A DNA stretch of 64,000 nt from Planomonospora sp. ID67723 (GCF_015711605.1 NZ_JABTEZ010000006.1:372001-436000), one strand, 5' to 3'. Shown: positions 52,477 to 61,179, numbered from the stretch's first letter. Notes: generated by a model not told the origin, from the letters alone. Numbers and translations: made by a program.

Positions 52477-53313
52477 CTACGCGACCGGTCGGCGCGCGAC
52501 CGCGACGGCGTAACCGGTCTCGGCCATCGAGCCGAACCGCAGCGCGGACTCGGCCATCAGCTCGGTGCGCTCGGTGGGCAGGCCCACGCTACGCTCCAGC
52601 TCGTCGGCGCTCTCCCGGAAGCCCTTGGCCACGGCGGCCATCGTCTTGTCGAAGACGTGCCGGCCGATCTCCAGCAGCTCGACGACTTCCAGGCCAGCTT
52701 GCTCGATGAGCCCGGGCAGGCTGTCGAAGGCCGGGTAGGAGGCGTTGAACGTCCGGTAGTAGTTGTCGAGGAACGCGCGCTTGTCCCCGGTGGTGGGCAC
52801 GAGCTCCACGCAGATGGTGAACACCAGGCGCCCGCCGGGGCGCAGCGCCTTGGCGATCTCGCGCAGCGCGTGCGCGCGGTCGGGCACGTGCGGGAGCGAC
52901 TCGATGGCCCAGGCGGCGTCGAACGACGCGCCGGGGTAGTCCTCCAGGTCCATCGCGTCCCCGTGCCGCACGGTGATGGAGTCTTCCAACCCCTCCTCGC
53001 GGACGCGGGCGATCGCCTGCTCGACCTGGTGCTTGCCCAGGTCCATCGCCTCGACCCGCACCTGCCGGGTCCTGACCAGGCGGACGGCGGGCCGCCCGGT
53101 GCCGCAGCCGACATCGAGGACCCGCTGTCCCGGGGTGACGTCGAGCTTGGAGATGAGCAGGTCGGTCAGCCGGTCGGTGGCGTTCTGCATCGAGTCGTCA
53201 CCGTCGGCGCCCTCCCAGTAGCCGACGTGCAGGTTGTCGCCCAGGATGACTTGGGAGATGTCGGTGAGCTGTTCGTACTGCTTGATCAGGGCGTCGTAGT
53301 CCTGCGCGGTCAT
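52477..53313 (-). CDS. SAM-dependent methyltransferase 1 (RebM/rifamycin-methyltransferase-like)
   Basis: A 278-residue methyltransferase. Motif I is VLDVGCGTGRPAVRL, the acidic loop is VEAMDLGKHQVEQA, then GDAMDLEDYPGASFDAAWAIESLPHV and LRPGGRLVFT. This pattern matches natural-product O/C-methyltransferases of the rebeccamycin and 27-O-demethylrifamycin group. It is the last of three methyltransferase genes in a row. CAGGAG lies seven bases before the ATG at 53313. Confidence 0.88.
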   Translation of the reverse strand: MTAQDYDALIKQYEQLTDISQVILGDNLHVGYWEGADGDDSMQNATDRLTDLLISKLDVTPGQRVLDVGCGTGRPAVRLVRTRQVRVEAMDLGKHQVEQAIARVREEGLEDSITVRHGDAMDLEDYPGASFDAAWAIESLPHVPDRAHALREIAKALRPGGRLVFTICVELVPTTGDKRAFLDNYYRTFNASYPAFDSLPGLIEQAGLEVVELLEIGRHVFDKTMAAVAKGFRESADELERSVGLPTERTELMAESALRFGSMAETGYAVAVARRPVA

Positions 53314-53339
53314 GAGGTGCTCCTGTGTTGTCGGGGGGT

Positions 53340-54083
53340 TCACACGGCCTCGTAGAACGAGATGTGTGCTCGGCTCTCAGCCAGGTAGGGGATGGTGCGT
53401 GCCCAGTTGCCCCAGCGTTCGCGTAGGCGCATTCCCGCCTTCTCCGCCATGAGGTCGAACTCGGCGGGGGAGGTGAGGCGCAGGGTGACGGGGTTGAGCC
53501 GGGTCCGGTCGTTCCGGAGGATCACGTGCTGGGCGCGGTAGAGCTGTCGGACGGAGTCGTACTCGGAGGCGATGAGGTGCAGCTCGTCGGTGGTCATGTG
53601 GGCCACCTGGAGCCCGCCGCCGGTGAAGGCGGCCGGGTTGGCCTCCTCCATGACGAAGACGCCGCCGGGTTCGAGCCGCTCGCGGACCTTGACCAGGCAG
53701 CGCATCTGGTCGGCCGGATCGGAAAGTTGCAGCAGGGAGTTCACCACGAACACGACGGAGAAGGCCCCGTCCACGGGCAGCTCGGTGAAATCCCCCTCGA
53801 CCGCCTCGACCAGGCCGTCGGGGTCCTTCTCGCGCAGCTTGGCGAGCATCGCGGGGGAGACGTCGACGCCGGTCACCTTGAGACCGGCCCTGGCCAGCGG
53901 CAGGGCGATCCGGCCGGTGCCCACGCCGAGCTCCAGTACCGCGCCACCCCCGGCGCATTCCGCCACGGCGTCGACGGTCTCCCTGGGCTCCCAGGCGCTG
54001 TGCATCCAGTCGTCGTAGATGTCGGCGATGCGCTCGCCGTACGTCGCCTTCTCGTAGTCGTGCACGATGGGTTCCCCGGTCAT
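53340..54083 (-). CDS. SAM-dependent methyltransferase 2
   Basis: A 247-residue enzyme. The start YEKATYGERIADIYDDWMHSAW, motif I AVLELGVGTGRIALPLA and post-I GVDVSPAMLAKLREK place it in the broad class I group, related to small-molecule methyltransferases such as those for N,N-dimethylation of amino sugars. The C-terminus (RRERWGNWARTIP-like region and AHISFYEA) is distinctive of that branch. Its ATG overlaps the stop of methyltransferase 3. Confidence 0.85.
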   Translation of the reverse strand: MTGEPIVHDYEKATYGERIADIYDDWMHSAWEPRETVDAVAECAGGGAVLELGVGTGRIALPLARAGLKVTGVDVSPAMLAKLREKDPDGLVEAVEGDFTELPVDGAFSVVFVVNSLLQLSDPADQMRCLVKVRERLEPGGVFVMEEANPAAFTGGGLQVAHMTTDELHLIASEYDSVRQLYRAQHVILRNDRTRLNPVTLRLTSPAEFDLMAEKAGMRLRERWGNWARTIPYLAESRAHISFYEAV

Positions 54084-54922
54084 CCGCGCCGACGGGCCAC
54101 GGCGATGATGTGCGTGCCCCCGTCGACGGCGCCGGGGGCACGGCAGGCCTCCAGCTCCCAGCGGACGAACGCCTCCATCACCTCGGGGTCCTCCAGGAGT
54201 TCCGCCCGCAGTTCGGGAGAGTCCGCGGACAGGAAGTTCGAAGCCGAGGCCGTCACGATCTCGAGGCCGGCGTCCTCCAAGGCGCCGCGCAGCTCGTCCC
54301 AGGTGAAGAAGTGGGTGGTCAGCAGCTCCATCTCGGCGTTGATCCCGACGATGTCGCCGCTGGCCACCGCGTCGTCGATGGCCTGAAGCTGCCCGGCGGC
54401 GGCCATCTGCAGGATCGGCCCCAGCCCCGCGCGCAGGTAACCGTAGCGCGAGGTGACGCTGACGATGACGACCCCGCCCGGCTTGGTCACCCTGGCCAGC
54501 TCGGCCAGGGCGTCGGGGACGCGGTCGAGCACGCAGCTCAGCACGCTGCCGACGCAGACGACCGCGTCGTAGGCGGCCGTCTCAAACTGGGAGAGGTCGA
54601 CGATGTCGGCCTGGTGCCAGCCGGTGACCCGGTCGGTGAGCCCGGCCTCCGCCACCTTCTCGCGGTTGATGCCGAGCTGCACGTCGGACAGGTCGCAGAC
54701 CGTCACCTCGGCGCCGGCCTTGCCCAGCTCGATGGTGAACCTGCCGGGGCCCGCGCCGGCCTCCAGCACCTTGTCCCCGGGCCGGACGTGCTCGGCGAGC
54801 AGGGTCCGGTGGATCCGGTAGTTGATGCGGTTCTCCAGCGAGCTCTCCAGCCGCTCCCACTCGTTGGAACCCCAGGAGTTGTAGAAGGACTTGGTGGTGC
54901 TGGAGTCGTACGTTGCGGTCAT
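54080..54922 (-). CDS. SAM-dependent methyltransferase 3
   Basis: A 280-residue enzyme. Motif I is VLEAGAGPGRFTIELG, with VTVCDLSDVQLGINREK and the post-motif VVCVGSVLSCVLDRV. It is not closely similar to the other two cluster methyltransferases, so the three were probably recruited separately and may act on different positions of the product. GAGGAGCACCGAT precedes the ATG. It lies 15 bases after the FHA gene. Confidence 0.86.
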   Translation of the reverse strand: MTATYDSSTTKSFYNSWGSNEWERLESSLENRINYRIHRTLLAEHVRPGDKVLEAGAGPGRFTIELGKAGAEVTVCDLSDVQLGINREKVAEAGLTDRVTGWHQADIVDLSQFETAAYDAVVCVGSVLSCVLDRVPDALAELARVTKPGGVVIVSVTSRYGYLRAGLGPILQMAAAGQLQAIDDAVASGDIVGINAEMELLTTHFFTWDELRGALEDAGLEIVTASASNFLSADSPELRAELLEDPEVMEAFVRWELEACRAPGAVDGGTHIIAVARRRG

Positions 54923-54937
54923 ATCGGTGCTCCTCGC

Positions 54938-56644
54938 TCAGCGACGGTTGATGGCGTGGTAGACGAACTCGCGGTTGCCGATTCTGATTTGAGTGCTCGA
55001 CTGCATGGCGAACGCCTGGCCAGGCGTCAGCCGGATCCAGTTGGTGCTGTCCGACTCGCGGAGGAAGGTGCCGACGCCCTGGCCGCGATCGGTGATCAGC
55101 ACGTCCCACTGGTCGAGAGCCACGTCCGCGTGGGCCTCCCCGACGGTCAGGTCGCCGTCGGTGACCAGGCCTCTGGCGCGGCCGTCGCGCACCTTCTCGT
55201 CGGACTGCGGCGCCCGGCCCACGACGTAGTCGGCGTCGAGCGCGTACGCGGTCCCGTCGTCGGAGACCAGGTATCCCAGGACCGGGCGGGGAGCCTGGAA
55301 CGGTTCCCTGGTGAGGCCGTGCATGGCGGTCCCGCAGGAGCCGCAGTAACGCGCGTCCGGCCGGTTGAAGTGTCCCTGCTGGCAGTTGACGCCCCAGACC
55401 AGGGGGGCCTGGGCGGGGTCGGGGGAGATGCCTGTCCTGGGCGCCGCCGCGGTGTTCCCGGGCATCATGGTCGCCGGCTGCGTGGTCTCGGAGCGCAGCA
55501 GCCTGCGGCGGGCGAACCCCAGGAACTTCAGGCAGAAGAGCCCGAGCCCCAGCAGGATGCTCGTCGTGGCCAGATGGACGACCAGCGTCGGCTGGCTGAC
55601 CACGAAGGCGTCGAGCACCAGTGCCTGCACGCCGTAGGCCAGAAGTCCCTCCGGTACGGCCTGCAGCAAAAACAGGGCGGCGGGCCAGTCCTTCTCCCGC
55701 CGCGAGCGCTGAGCGAGGGTGTAGATCGGGTCCCACAGCACGATCCCGAGCACCACCAGCAGTCCCAGCGAGATGGTCACCATGGTGTAGATCTCGCTCA
55801 GCGGGGCGAACCCGCCGGGCAGCAAGGGCGCGACGGCGGCCGTCCATGCGGCTCCGACGGTGGCCGACACCAGCAGGCGGGACAGCAGCCGGGACAGGTA
55901 GGTGGGTCGGGGGTGCCCGGTCGTCACCGTCTCCTGGGAGGCGGCAGGGCCGGGGAGAGCTGTCGGAAGAGCCGTCGGGAGGGTCTGCGAAATCTGCGGC
56001 GACGGGGTGATGTACGGCTGCCGCGTTCGGCTCGGCGTCGGGAGGACGGGCCGGGGCTGCTCCCTGGTCATCTGCCGGGGCTGCTCCCTGGTCATCTCCT
56101 CGAGGGGGGTGGGAGCGAGCATCGCCGTGTCCATCATGTCCGGTTGCTGTGCCATGTCTGATGGGGCCATGTCGAGCCGCTTGAGGACGAATCCGTTGCC
56201 CGGTACGGCGCCGCCCCGGAAGTCGAGAGAGGCCCAGGTCCGTTCGGTCGCCGAACCTTCGGTGTAGCGGACCGACAGCGATCCTGCGGCGCCTGGCACC
56301 TCGTACTTGAGCAGCGGCCGCTCGCCCGGCCCCCAGGCGCGGAAGTCGACGTTGGGCCCGTCCGCGACGACCTCGACCGGGCCGTGCAGGTACAGCGACA
56401 TGCGCTGGTCGGTCTCGACCAGTGCGGCGAAGGCGGCGATGGCGTCGGAGCCGTCCGCGGTGAGCAGTTCCTCCAGCCGGTCGCCCAGATCCTCCACCGG
56501 TCCCGCCGGGCCGTCGAAGAGGCTGATGAGCTTGTCGGGCTCGGCCGCGTCGTCCTCGCTCACCAGCAGGAACACCGCCGAGGGGAAGCGCCCGATGATG
56601 CCTTCGCCCGGCTGTACGGACAGTTTGTACTCGTCGATTCTCAA
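54938..56644 (-). CDS. FHA-domain membrane protein with zinc ribbon and degenerate phosphothreonine site
   Basis: A 568-residue protein. The N-terminal domain (about 1-160, YKLSVQPGEGIIGRFPSAVFLLV) resembles that of actinomycete FHA proteins ending in a GHFN zinc ribbon. A Pro/Thr/Gln-rich linker (200-285), a four-helix membrane module (290-395), a zinc ribbon (CQQGHFNRPDARYCGSCG near 420) and an FHA domain (470-565) follow. In the FHA domain the first GR is kept, but the usual SRRH becomes GEAH and NGT becomes VGT, so phosphothreonine binding is doubtful. The membrane module resembles the upstream gene's product. The start is a TTG overlapping the previous stop, six bases after GGGAG. Confidence 0.78.
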   Translation of the reverse strand: MRIDEYKLSVQPGEGIIGRFPSAVFLLVSEDDAAEPDKLISLFDGPAGPVEDLGDRLEELLTADGSDAIAAFAALVETDQRMSLYLHGPVEVVADGPNVDFRAWGPGERPLLKYEVPGAAGSLSVRYTEGSATERTWASLDFRGGAVPGNGFVLKRLDMAPSDMAQQPDMMDTAMLAPTPLEEMTREQPRQMTREQPRPVLPTPSRTRQPYITPSPQISQTLPTALPTALPGPAASQETVTTGHPRPTYLSRLLSRLLVSATVGAAWTAAVAPLLPGGFAPLSEIYTMVTISLGLLVVLGIVLWDPIYTLAQRSRREKDWPAALFLLQAVPEGLLAYGVQALVLDAFVVSQPTLVVHLATTSILLGLGLFCLKFLGFARRRLLRSETTQPATMMPGNTAAAPRTGISPDPAQAPLVWGVNCQQGHFNRPDARYCGSCGTAMHGLTREPFQAPRPVLGYLVSDDGTAYALDADYVVGRAPQSDEKVRDGRARGLVTDGDLTVGEAHADVALDQWDVLITDRGQGVGTFLRESDSTNWIRLTPGQAFAMQSSTQIRIGNREFVYHAINRR

Positions 56645-57072
56645 ATCAATCTCCCGCCACGGAAGCGCCAACGGATGAAGGGGACACGTAGGGGGCCGTG
56701 AAGACAGGCGAACACCACGAACCAGGTGGTCGCGAAGTGGATGACGAACGGCAGCACGTCGACGGGGATGCCGACGACGTTCCGCAGCACCACGTAGACG
56801 AGCCAGCCCTCCGGGAGTCCCTGAAGGAGGATCAGAACGGCCGGCCAGTCCTTCTCCCAGCGGAACTGCTGGAGGAGGTGGTACAGCGGCTCCCACAGGA
56901 AGGTGCCGAGTACCCCGACGAGGGCCAGCGCGGTCAGGGTCGCCATGTACGTCCGGCTCAGCGGGGCGAACCCCACCGGCAGAACCAGCGTGATCAGCAG
57001 CGTCCACACCAGCCCGACGGTGCAGAGCAGGAAGATCCGCGACTGTATGCGGCCTGCGAGTGTAGGGGTCAC
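56641..57072 (-). CDS. Four-helix membrane protein, paralogous to the FHA protein's membrane module
   Basis: A 143-residue protein with about four membrane helices. GFAPLSRTYMATLTALALVG, LWEPLYHLLQQFRWEKDWPA and LILLQGLPEGWLVYVVL align with GGFAPLSEIYTMV, LWDPIYTLAQRSRREKDWPA and LFLLQAVPEGLLAYGVQ in the next gene product. A duplication is therefore likely. Family and function are not recognised. It starts on a GTG overlapping the FAD gene's stop and overlaps the FHA gene's TTG, so all three are translationally coupled. Confidence 0.75.
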   Translation of the reverse strand: MTPTLAGRIQSRIFLLCTVGLVWTLLITLVLPVGFAPLSRTYMATLTALALVGVLGTFLWEPLYHLLQQFRWEKDWPAVLILLQGLPEGWLVYVVLRNVVGIPVDVLPFVIHFATTWFVVFACLHGPLRVPFIRWRFRGGRLI

Positions 57073-58676
57073 GGCGCCACGTTCCTCATCCACTTCCACC
57101 ACTGGGCGACCGACCTGATCGGGCCGATCGGGCGACAGAACCCTTGCCGGGCGAGGTCGTCGCAGATGGTCAGGGCCGCGTACTGCAACCCGAGGAGTGA
57201 GTCCACGGGGGCGTAGTAGGAACCCTCGGTCGTGACGCCGGCGGCGTAGAGCCGGCCGCCGCCGTTGCGGGCGCCGGTCACCTCGAAGGTGCGCGACACC
57301 TGCAGTTTCCCGAGGCCGTTGCGCTCGGCGCCGGAGTGGTCGAGCAGGTCGGCCAGGACGCGGTGCTCCTTGATATCGCCCACCAGGCCGGTCGCGTCGA
57401 TGATGAAGTTGACGTCGAGCCTGGTGGCCCCGCCCGAGCCGTTCTGCCAGACGAAGGCGGTCAGGCTCCCGTCCGGACCGGGTTCGACATGGTCGATCTG
57501 GCCGGCCATGGTGTGGTAGGAGCCTTCGGCCCTTCCCCTGCGGAGCTGCTTCTGCCAGCCCTTGCGGTACGGCGTGGTGGACCCCTTGAGGGTCTTCCAC
57601 AGCTGCAGCCGCTCCTCGTCGTCGAGTTTCTCCATGCGGACCTTGAGCTGCCCGCCCCAGCTCGACTTGGGCCAGTTGAACCCCTGGTACGCCCACCCGT
57701 CGCCGCCCCGCCGCCGCATGAAGATCGACGGGCCGTGGGATGAGTCGACGTGGGTACGCAGCAGGTGCACGATCCGGGTCTGCGCGCCGAGCCGCTCGCG
57801 ATCGTTGAGCAGGCGGTGCAGGATCGCCGACGCGGTGATGCCGCCGCCGCGCACGAGGACCGTGCCCGGCTGCTTCACGAGGTCGTCGTACACGTGTTCG
57901 TGCGGCTCGTAGGAGTTGACGAAGCGGTAGGCATCGCCGTACTTCTGCCGGTAGGACTGCAGGTCGGGCAGGAAGCGCACGCTCGGGTAGCCGACGGCCA
58001 GGTGGACGAAGGAACTGCGGTAGGCGACCCTGCGGACGCCGCCCTCGGTCACGGTCAGGATGGAGAAGTAGCCGCCGTCGGCCCGCCTGCGGACCATCCG
58101 CGCCTGCCCCTTGGCGATCGTCTGCCAGTAGCCGATGCGGTCGGCCTCACGGTTGAGGCTCTCGAACACCTGCCCCGCCAGCGGGGTCCAGTAGTCGGTG
58201 AGCAGGTTCTCGGTGAAGACGTTCCAGAAGGGGGCGATGAACCCGTCGAGGGAGCGGGCGGAGAAGGCGGCCCGTACCGCGTAGCTGGGGAAACCCCAGA
58301 TGTTGTCCGGGCAGGAGGCGGAGTCGGAGCGGATCCGGTACCCGGGCGGGAGTTGGGCGACCCCGGTCAGGTACTCGTAGTTCTCCCACGGGTAGTCGAG
58401 GGTCGTCAGGACCTTGACGGACTCCAGCGGGAAGCCGGATATCCGCAGCAGGTCCACCATCGCGAAGGACCCCATGCCGCCGCCGATGCTCACGAAGGGG
58501 GCGTCGACGATGGGGATGCCGGCCCGGGTGAGCTGCTCCTCCGTCCACACCGGCGACGACAGCAGCTCGGGGGAGAGGTCGCCGGCATCGCGGTCCGTCG
58601 CCGACTCCGCCCGCTCGGCCGGGGATAATTTGTTACGCACGGGCGACAATCGCCACCTCCACTCTTCCGGTGCCAT
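57069..58676 (-). CDS. FAD-dependent oxidoreductase, unknown substrate
   Basis: A 535-residue flavoprotein. The dinucleotide-binding motif is FVSIGGGMGSFAMVDLL near residue 55; a second glycine-rich motif VLVRGGGITASAILHRLL lies mid-protein, and DVNFIIDATGLVGD near the end is the usual third FAD motif. This recalls flavin monooxygenases and ornithine-hydroxylase-like folds, but the canonical sequences are not clear. It heads the operon with the two membrane proteins and three methyltransferases. I chose the ATG at 58676; a frame open to 58784 is AT-rich and looks like promoter DNA. The ribosome site is weak. Confidence 0.72.
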   Translation of the reverse strand: MAPEEWRWRLSPVRNKLSPAERAESATDRDAGDLSPELLSSPVWTEEQLTRAGIPIVDAPFVSIGGGMGSFAMVDLLRISGFPLESVKVLTTLDYPWENYEYLTGVAQLPPGYRIRSDSASCPDNIWGFPSYAVRAAFSARSLDGFIAPFWNVFTENLLTDYWTPLAGQVFESLNREADRIGYWQTIAKGQARMVRRRADGGYFSILTVTEGGVRRVAYRSSFVHLAVGYPSVRFLPDLQSYRQKYGDAYRFVNSYEPHEHVYDDLVKQPGTVLVRGGGITASAILHRLLNDRERLGAQTRIVHLLRTHVDSSHGPSIFMRRRGGDGWAYQGFNWPKSSWGGQLKVRMEKLDDEERLQLWKTLKGSTTPYRKGWQKQLRRGRAEGSYHTMAGQIDHVEPGPDGSLTAFVWQNGSGGATRLDVNFIIDATGLVGDIKEHRVLADLLDHSGAERNGLGKLQVSRTFEVTGARNGGGRLYAAGVTTEGSYYAPVDSLLGLQYAALTICDDLARQGFCRPIGPIRSVAQWWKWMRNVAP

Positions 58677-58785
58677 TTTTCGGCGCCAGTTTAAGCGCAA
58701 GAATAATGCCTTGCATAGCCTTCGAATTGAATTCAAGGATTTTGTACGGCCTGCACATCTGTAATGATAAAGAAGGGTTGCCAAA
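58677..58785. promoter_or_regulatory. AT-rich divergent promoter region
   Basis: About 110 bases, markedly richer in A and T than the rest of the window, between the leftward FAD-oxidoreductase operon and the rightward kinase gene. TAATGATAAAG and several TTGAATTC-like stretches lie here. Exact boxes cannot be assigned. Confidence 0.5.
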
Positions 58786-59598
58786 TTGAACTCGATGGCT
58801 GACGGTGGTTTTCTGTCTCCCGACTACCTGGTCAAAGGAGAGCTGTACCGATCAGCGACAAGCGCCGTCTACCTGGCAGAAGACGTGCATCTGGGTCGGA
58901 GGGTGGCCGTGAAGGCACTGCTTCCGGCCTATTCGGAGGACGATATGTTTCGCGAGCGGTTTCTCCGTGAATGGCGCACGACGGCGGCTCTCCGCCACCC
59001 TCACATCATTACGGTCCATCGTCTTGGCGAGGCGGGCGGATCGCTTTATGCGGTCATGCCCTATATTCACGGTGGAGATCTGTGGTCCTTGCTCAGGTCG
59101 CGCGGCCCGCTCCGGCTGCAGCAGGCCGCGTCGGTGATCACGCAGACGGGTGAGGCGCTGGAGCACCTCCACGCCCGGGGACTGGTCCACCGGGACGTCA
59201 AGCCGGAGAACATCCTGGTCGACACGCGTGCGGACCGTTACTGCCACCTCTGCGACTTCGGCATCGCCACGAGCGAGGCCGCCGCGCGGAGGCCGGGAGC
59301 CGGCCTGTCCGGTTTCTTCGTCGGATCACTGGGTTACATGGCGCCCGAGCAGACGGCCGCGCAGGCGGTGGACCGCCGGGCCGACGTCTACGCCCTCGGG
59401 TGCGTGCTCTATGCGTGTCTGACTGCGGCGGCTCCCTTCCGTGAGGGCGCGCGGCGGCTTTCCCTCACCGCGTTGCGCCCGGACCTCCCGCCGGAGGTGG
59501 ACCGGATCGTCGCCAGGGCGACGGCGGCCGATCCCGATGACCGTTACCGGGGCTGCGGCGAGCTCGCCGCAGCCCTGCGGCGCGTCGCTACTCCCTGA
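58786..59598 (+). CDS. Soluble Ser/Thr protein kinase (PknB family, no sensor domain)
   Basis: A 270-residue Hanks-type kinase made of the catalytic domain only. Kept residues: Lys43 in RRVAVKALLP, the catalytic loop HRDVKPENILV near 137, DFG in LCDFGIAT and APE in GYMAPEQ. The glycine loop (ELYRSATSAVYLA) has lost all its glycines, which may weaken ATP binding. No membrane helix or PASTA domain. The TTG at 58786 follows AGAAGGG by eight bases; an in-frame ATG at 58795 is the alternative. It diverges from the FHA-containing operon and its end overlaps the exporter gene on the other strand by 11 bases. Confidence 0.88.
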   Translation: MNSMADGGFLSPDYLVKGELYRSATSAVYLAEDVHLGRRVAVKALLPAYSEDDMFRERFLREWRTTAALRHPHIITVHRLGEAGGSLYAVMPYIHGGDLWSLLRSRGPLRLQQAASVITQTGEALEHLHARGLVHRDVKPENILVDTRADRYCHLCDFGIATSEAAARRPGAGLSGFFVGSLGYMAPEQTAAQAVDRRADVYALGCVLYACLTAAAPFREGARRLSLTALRPDLPPEVDRIVARATAADPDDRYRGCGELAAALRRVATP

Positions 59599-60871
59599 CC
59601 TTCCGCTGGTCGTCCTGCATCGCCGGGGGATTCCTGCGCATCACCCCCGGCAGGGTCAGGGCGACCAGCACGGTCGCCACCATGCCGCCGGCACCCGCGA
59701 CGATGAGGGTCGTCGGCGCCGAGGTGGCGTCGAGCAGGAAGCCGCCGCCGATGTAGGACAACGCGGCGGCCACGCCGACGGCTCCGTAGAAGTTGCCGAA
59801 CACCCGGCCGAGCATCTGCGGCGGGACCATGCGCTGCACCAGCGTGTTGGTGGCCACGTCCATCGCCGCGATGCCGAACCCCCGGATGAACTGGGTGGTG
59901 AACGCCGCGGCGACCGCCCAGGCCACACCGGTCAGGAGGTTGCCCAGGCTGCTCACCGCGAAGCCGGCGACCAGCAGGGTCACCAGCGGAACGCGGGCGC
60001 TGTAGCGGGCCATCAGCGCGTACCCGAGGAGCAGTCCGATGCCGACCGCGCTCAGCAGCAGGCCGACCGCCGAGTCCCCGGCCGCGAAGGTCACCTTGGC
60101 CAGCAGCACCAGGGCGACGTCGTCGACGCCGTTGAACGCGACGATGGCGCAGAAGCCCAGGGCGATGATCCGGACTGCCTTGGCCGACCAGATGTAGCCC
60201 AGGCCGGACTTGGCGTCCTGCAGGAGCGACAGCCGCTCACCGTCCTCCGCCGGCACCGGCGGGAGCGACTTGAGCGTGAGCAGGATCGCTCCCGCCAGCA
60301 GGAACGAGACCGCGTCGACCAGGAGGACGCCGCGCACCCCGATGAAGGGGAACAGCAGGCCCGCGATCAGCGGTCCTACGGCCTCGGCGGCGTTGGTGCC
60401 GAACCCCAGCGTCGAGTTGGCGGTCTCCAGATCCCTGTCCCTGACCAGGCCCGGGATCGCGGCCCGCGAGGCGGGCAGGAACACCTGCCCCGCGATCGCG
60501 CGGACCCCCACCAGAACCAGCAGCAGCGGCAGCGGAGGGAGCGAGAGCGCGATCAGCAGCAGGACCACGCCCTGGACGATCTCGCAGGTGATCATCACCC
60601 GCCGCAGGTCGAACCGGTCGCTGATCGCGCCGGTGATCGGGCCGAGCAGGGAAGGGACGAAATCCCCGACGAGCAACAGCAAGGAGACCGCGATCGCCTG
60701 CCCCGTCGTTTCGGCCACGTGCAGCATCAGCGCGACGAGGCTGAGCGTGTCGCCGCTGACGGACACGACCCGTGACGACCACAGCGACAGGAATCCCGGG
60801 TTGTCGCGCAGCAGGCGGAGTGCGCCCGCCCGCTGCTCCTCGGTTCCCGCGCTTGCATCAGAGGCTGACAT
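59588..60871 (-). CDS. MFS exporter (12-TM, EntS-like)
   Basis: A 427-residue transporter of about 12 membrane helices. LRDNPGFLSLWSSRVVSVSGDTLSLVALMLHV and ITGAISDRFDLRRVMITCEIVQG are typical of the MFS group that includes the siderophore exporter EntS and several peptide exporters. It lies 53 bases after the MbtH-like gene, so export of the cluster's peptide product is likely. The ATG at 60871 follows GAGGAG; a longer frame to 60928 overlaps the MbtH gene and is rejected. Confidence 0.9.
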   Translation of the reverse strand: MSASDASAGTEEQRAGALRLLRDNPGFLSLWSSRVVSVSGDTLSLVALMLHVAETTGQAIAVSLLLLVGDFVPSLLGPITGAISDRFDLRRVMITCEIVQGVVLLLIALSLPPLPLLLVLVGVRAIAGQVFLPASRAAIPGLVRDRDLETANSTLGFGTNAAEAVGPLIAGLLFPFIGVRGVLLVDAVSFLLAGAILLTLKSLPPVPAEDGERLSLLQDAKSGLGYIWSAKAVRIIALGFCAIVAFNGVDDVALVLLAKVTFAAGDSAVGLLLSAVGIGLLLGYALMARYSARVPLVTLLVAGFAVSSLGNLLTGVAWAVAAAFTTQFIRGFGIAAMDVATNTLVQRMVPPQMLGRVFGNFYGAVGVAAALSYIGGGFLLDATSAPTTLIVAGAGGMVATVLVALTLPGVMRRNPPAMQDDQRKVRE

Positions 60872-60924
60872 GCTCTGTTCTCTCCTCGGCTTGGGGACTG
60901 CGGCCGGGGGCACGTCCCTGTCGG

Positions 60925-61152
60925 TCACTGAGGGTTTCCGGTGACGTGTTCGGCCGGTTCGGTGAGTCGGCGCAGGCTCAGCGGGCGCATGTCTGTCCAG
61001 TTCACGTCAATCCATTCCAGACATTCCCGCTTCGTTCCTTCTTTTCCGGCGTCATTCCATCCGGGAGGGTTCTCCTGAGCCGGAGGCCAGATCGAGTACT
61101 GGCCCTCGTGGTTGACCACGACTTTACATGGATCTTGCTCGCCGATGTGCAC
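60925..61152 (-). CDS. MbtH-like protein
   Basis: A 75-residue partner of NRPS adenylation domains. All hallmarks are present: VVVNHEGQYSIWPPAQENPPGW, a Cys-containing CLEWIDVNW and TDMRPLSLRRL. MbtH-like proteins occur almost only with NRPS genes, so a synthetase is expected beyond the right end of the window. The GTG start follows CGGAG by six bases. Confidence 0.96.
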   Translation of the reverse strand: MHIGEQDPCKVVVNHEGQYSIWPPAQENPPGWNDAGKEGTKRECLEWIDVNWTDMRPLSLRRLTEPAEHVTGNPQ

Positions 61153-61179
61153 TGTTAACTCCGATATGTCTGAAAGCTG

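Noticed and set aside
53786-53797. A third copy of the GGTGAAATC operator
   Set aside because: It is inside a methyltransferase gene and the second half site is CCCC rather than ACC; it is a chance partial match.
56645-57007. Upstream extension of the FHA protein to 57007
   Set aside because: It overlaps the small membrane-protein gene in another frame; the TTG at 56644 has a good ribosome site and matches the start of the conserved domain.
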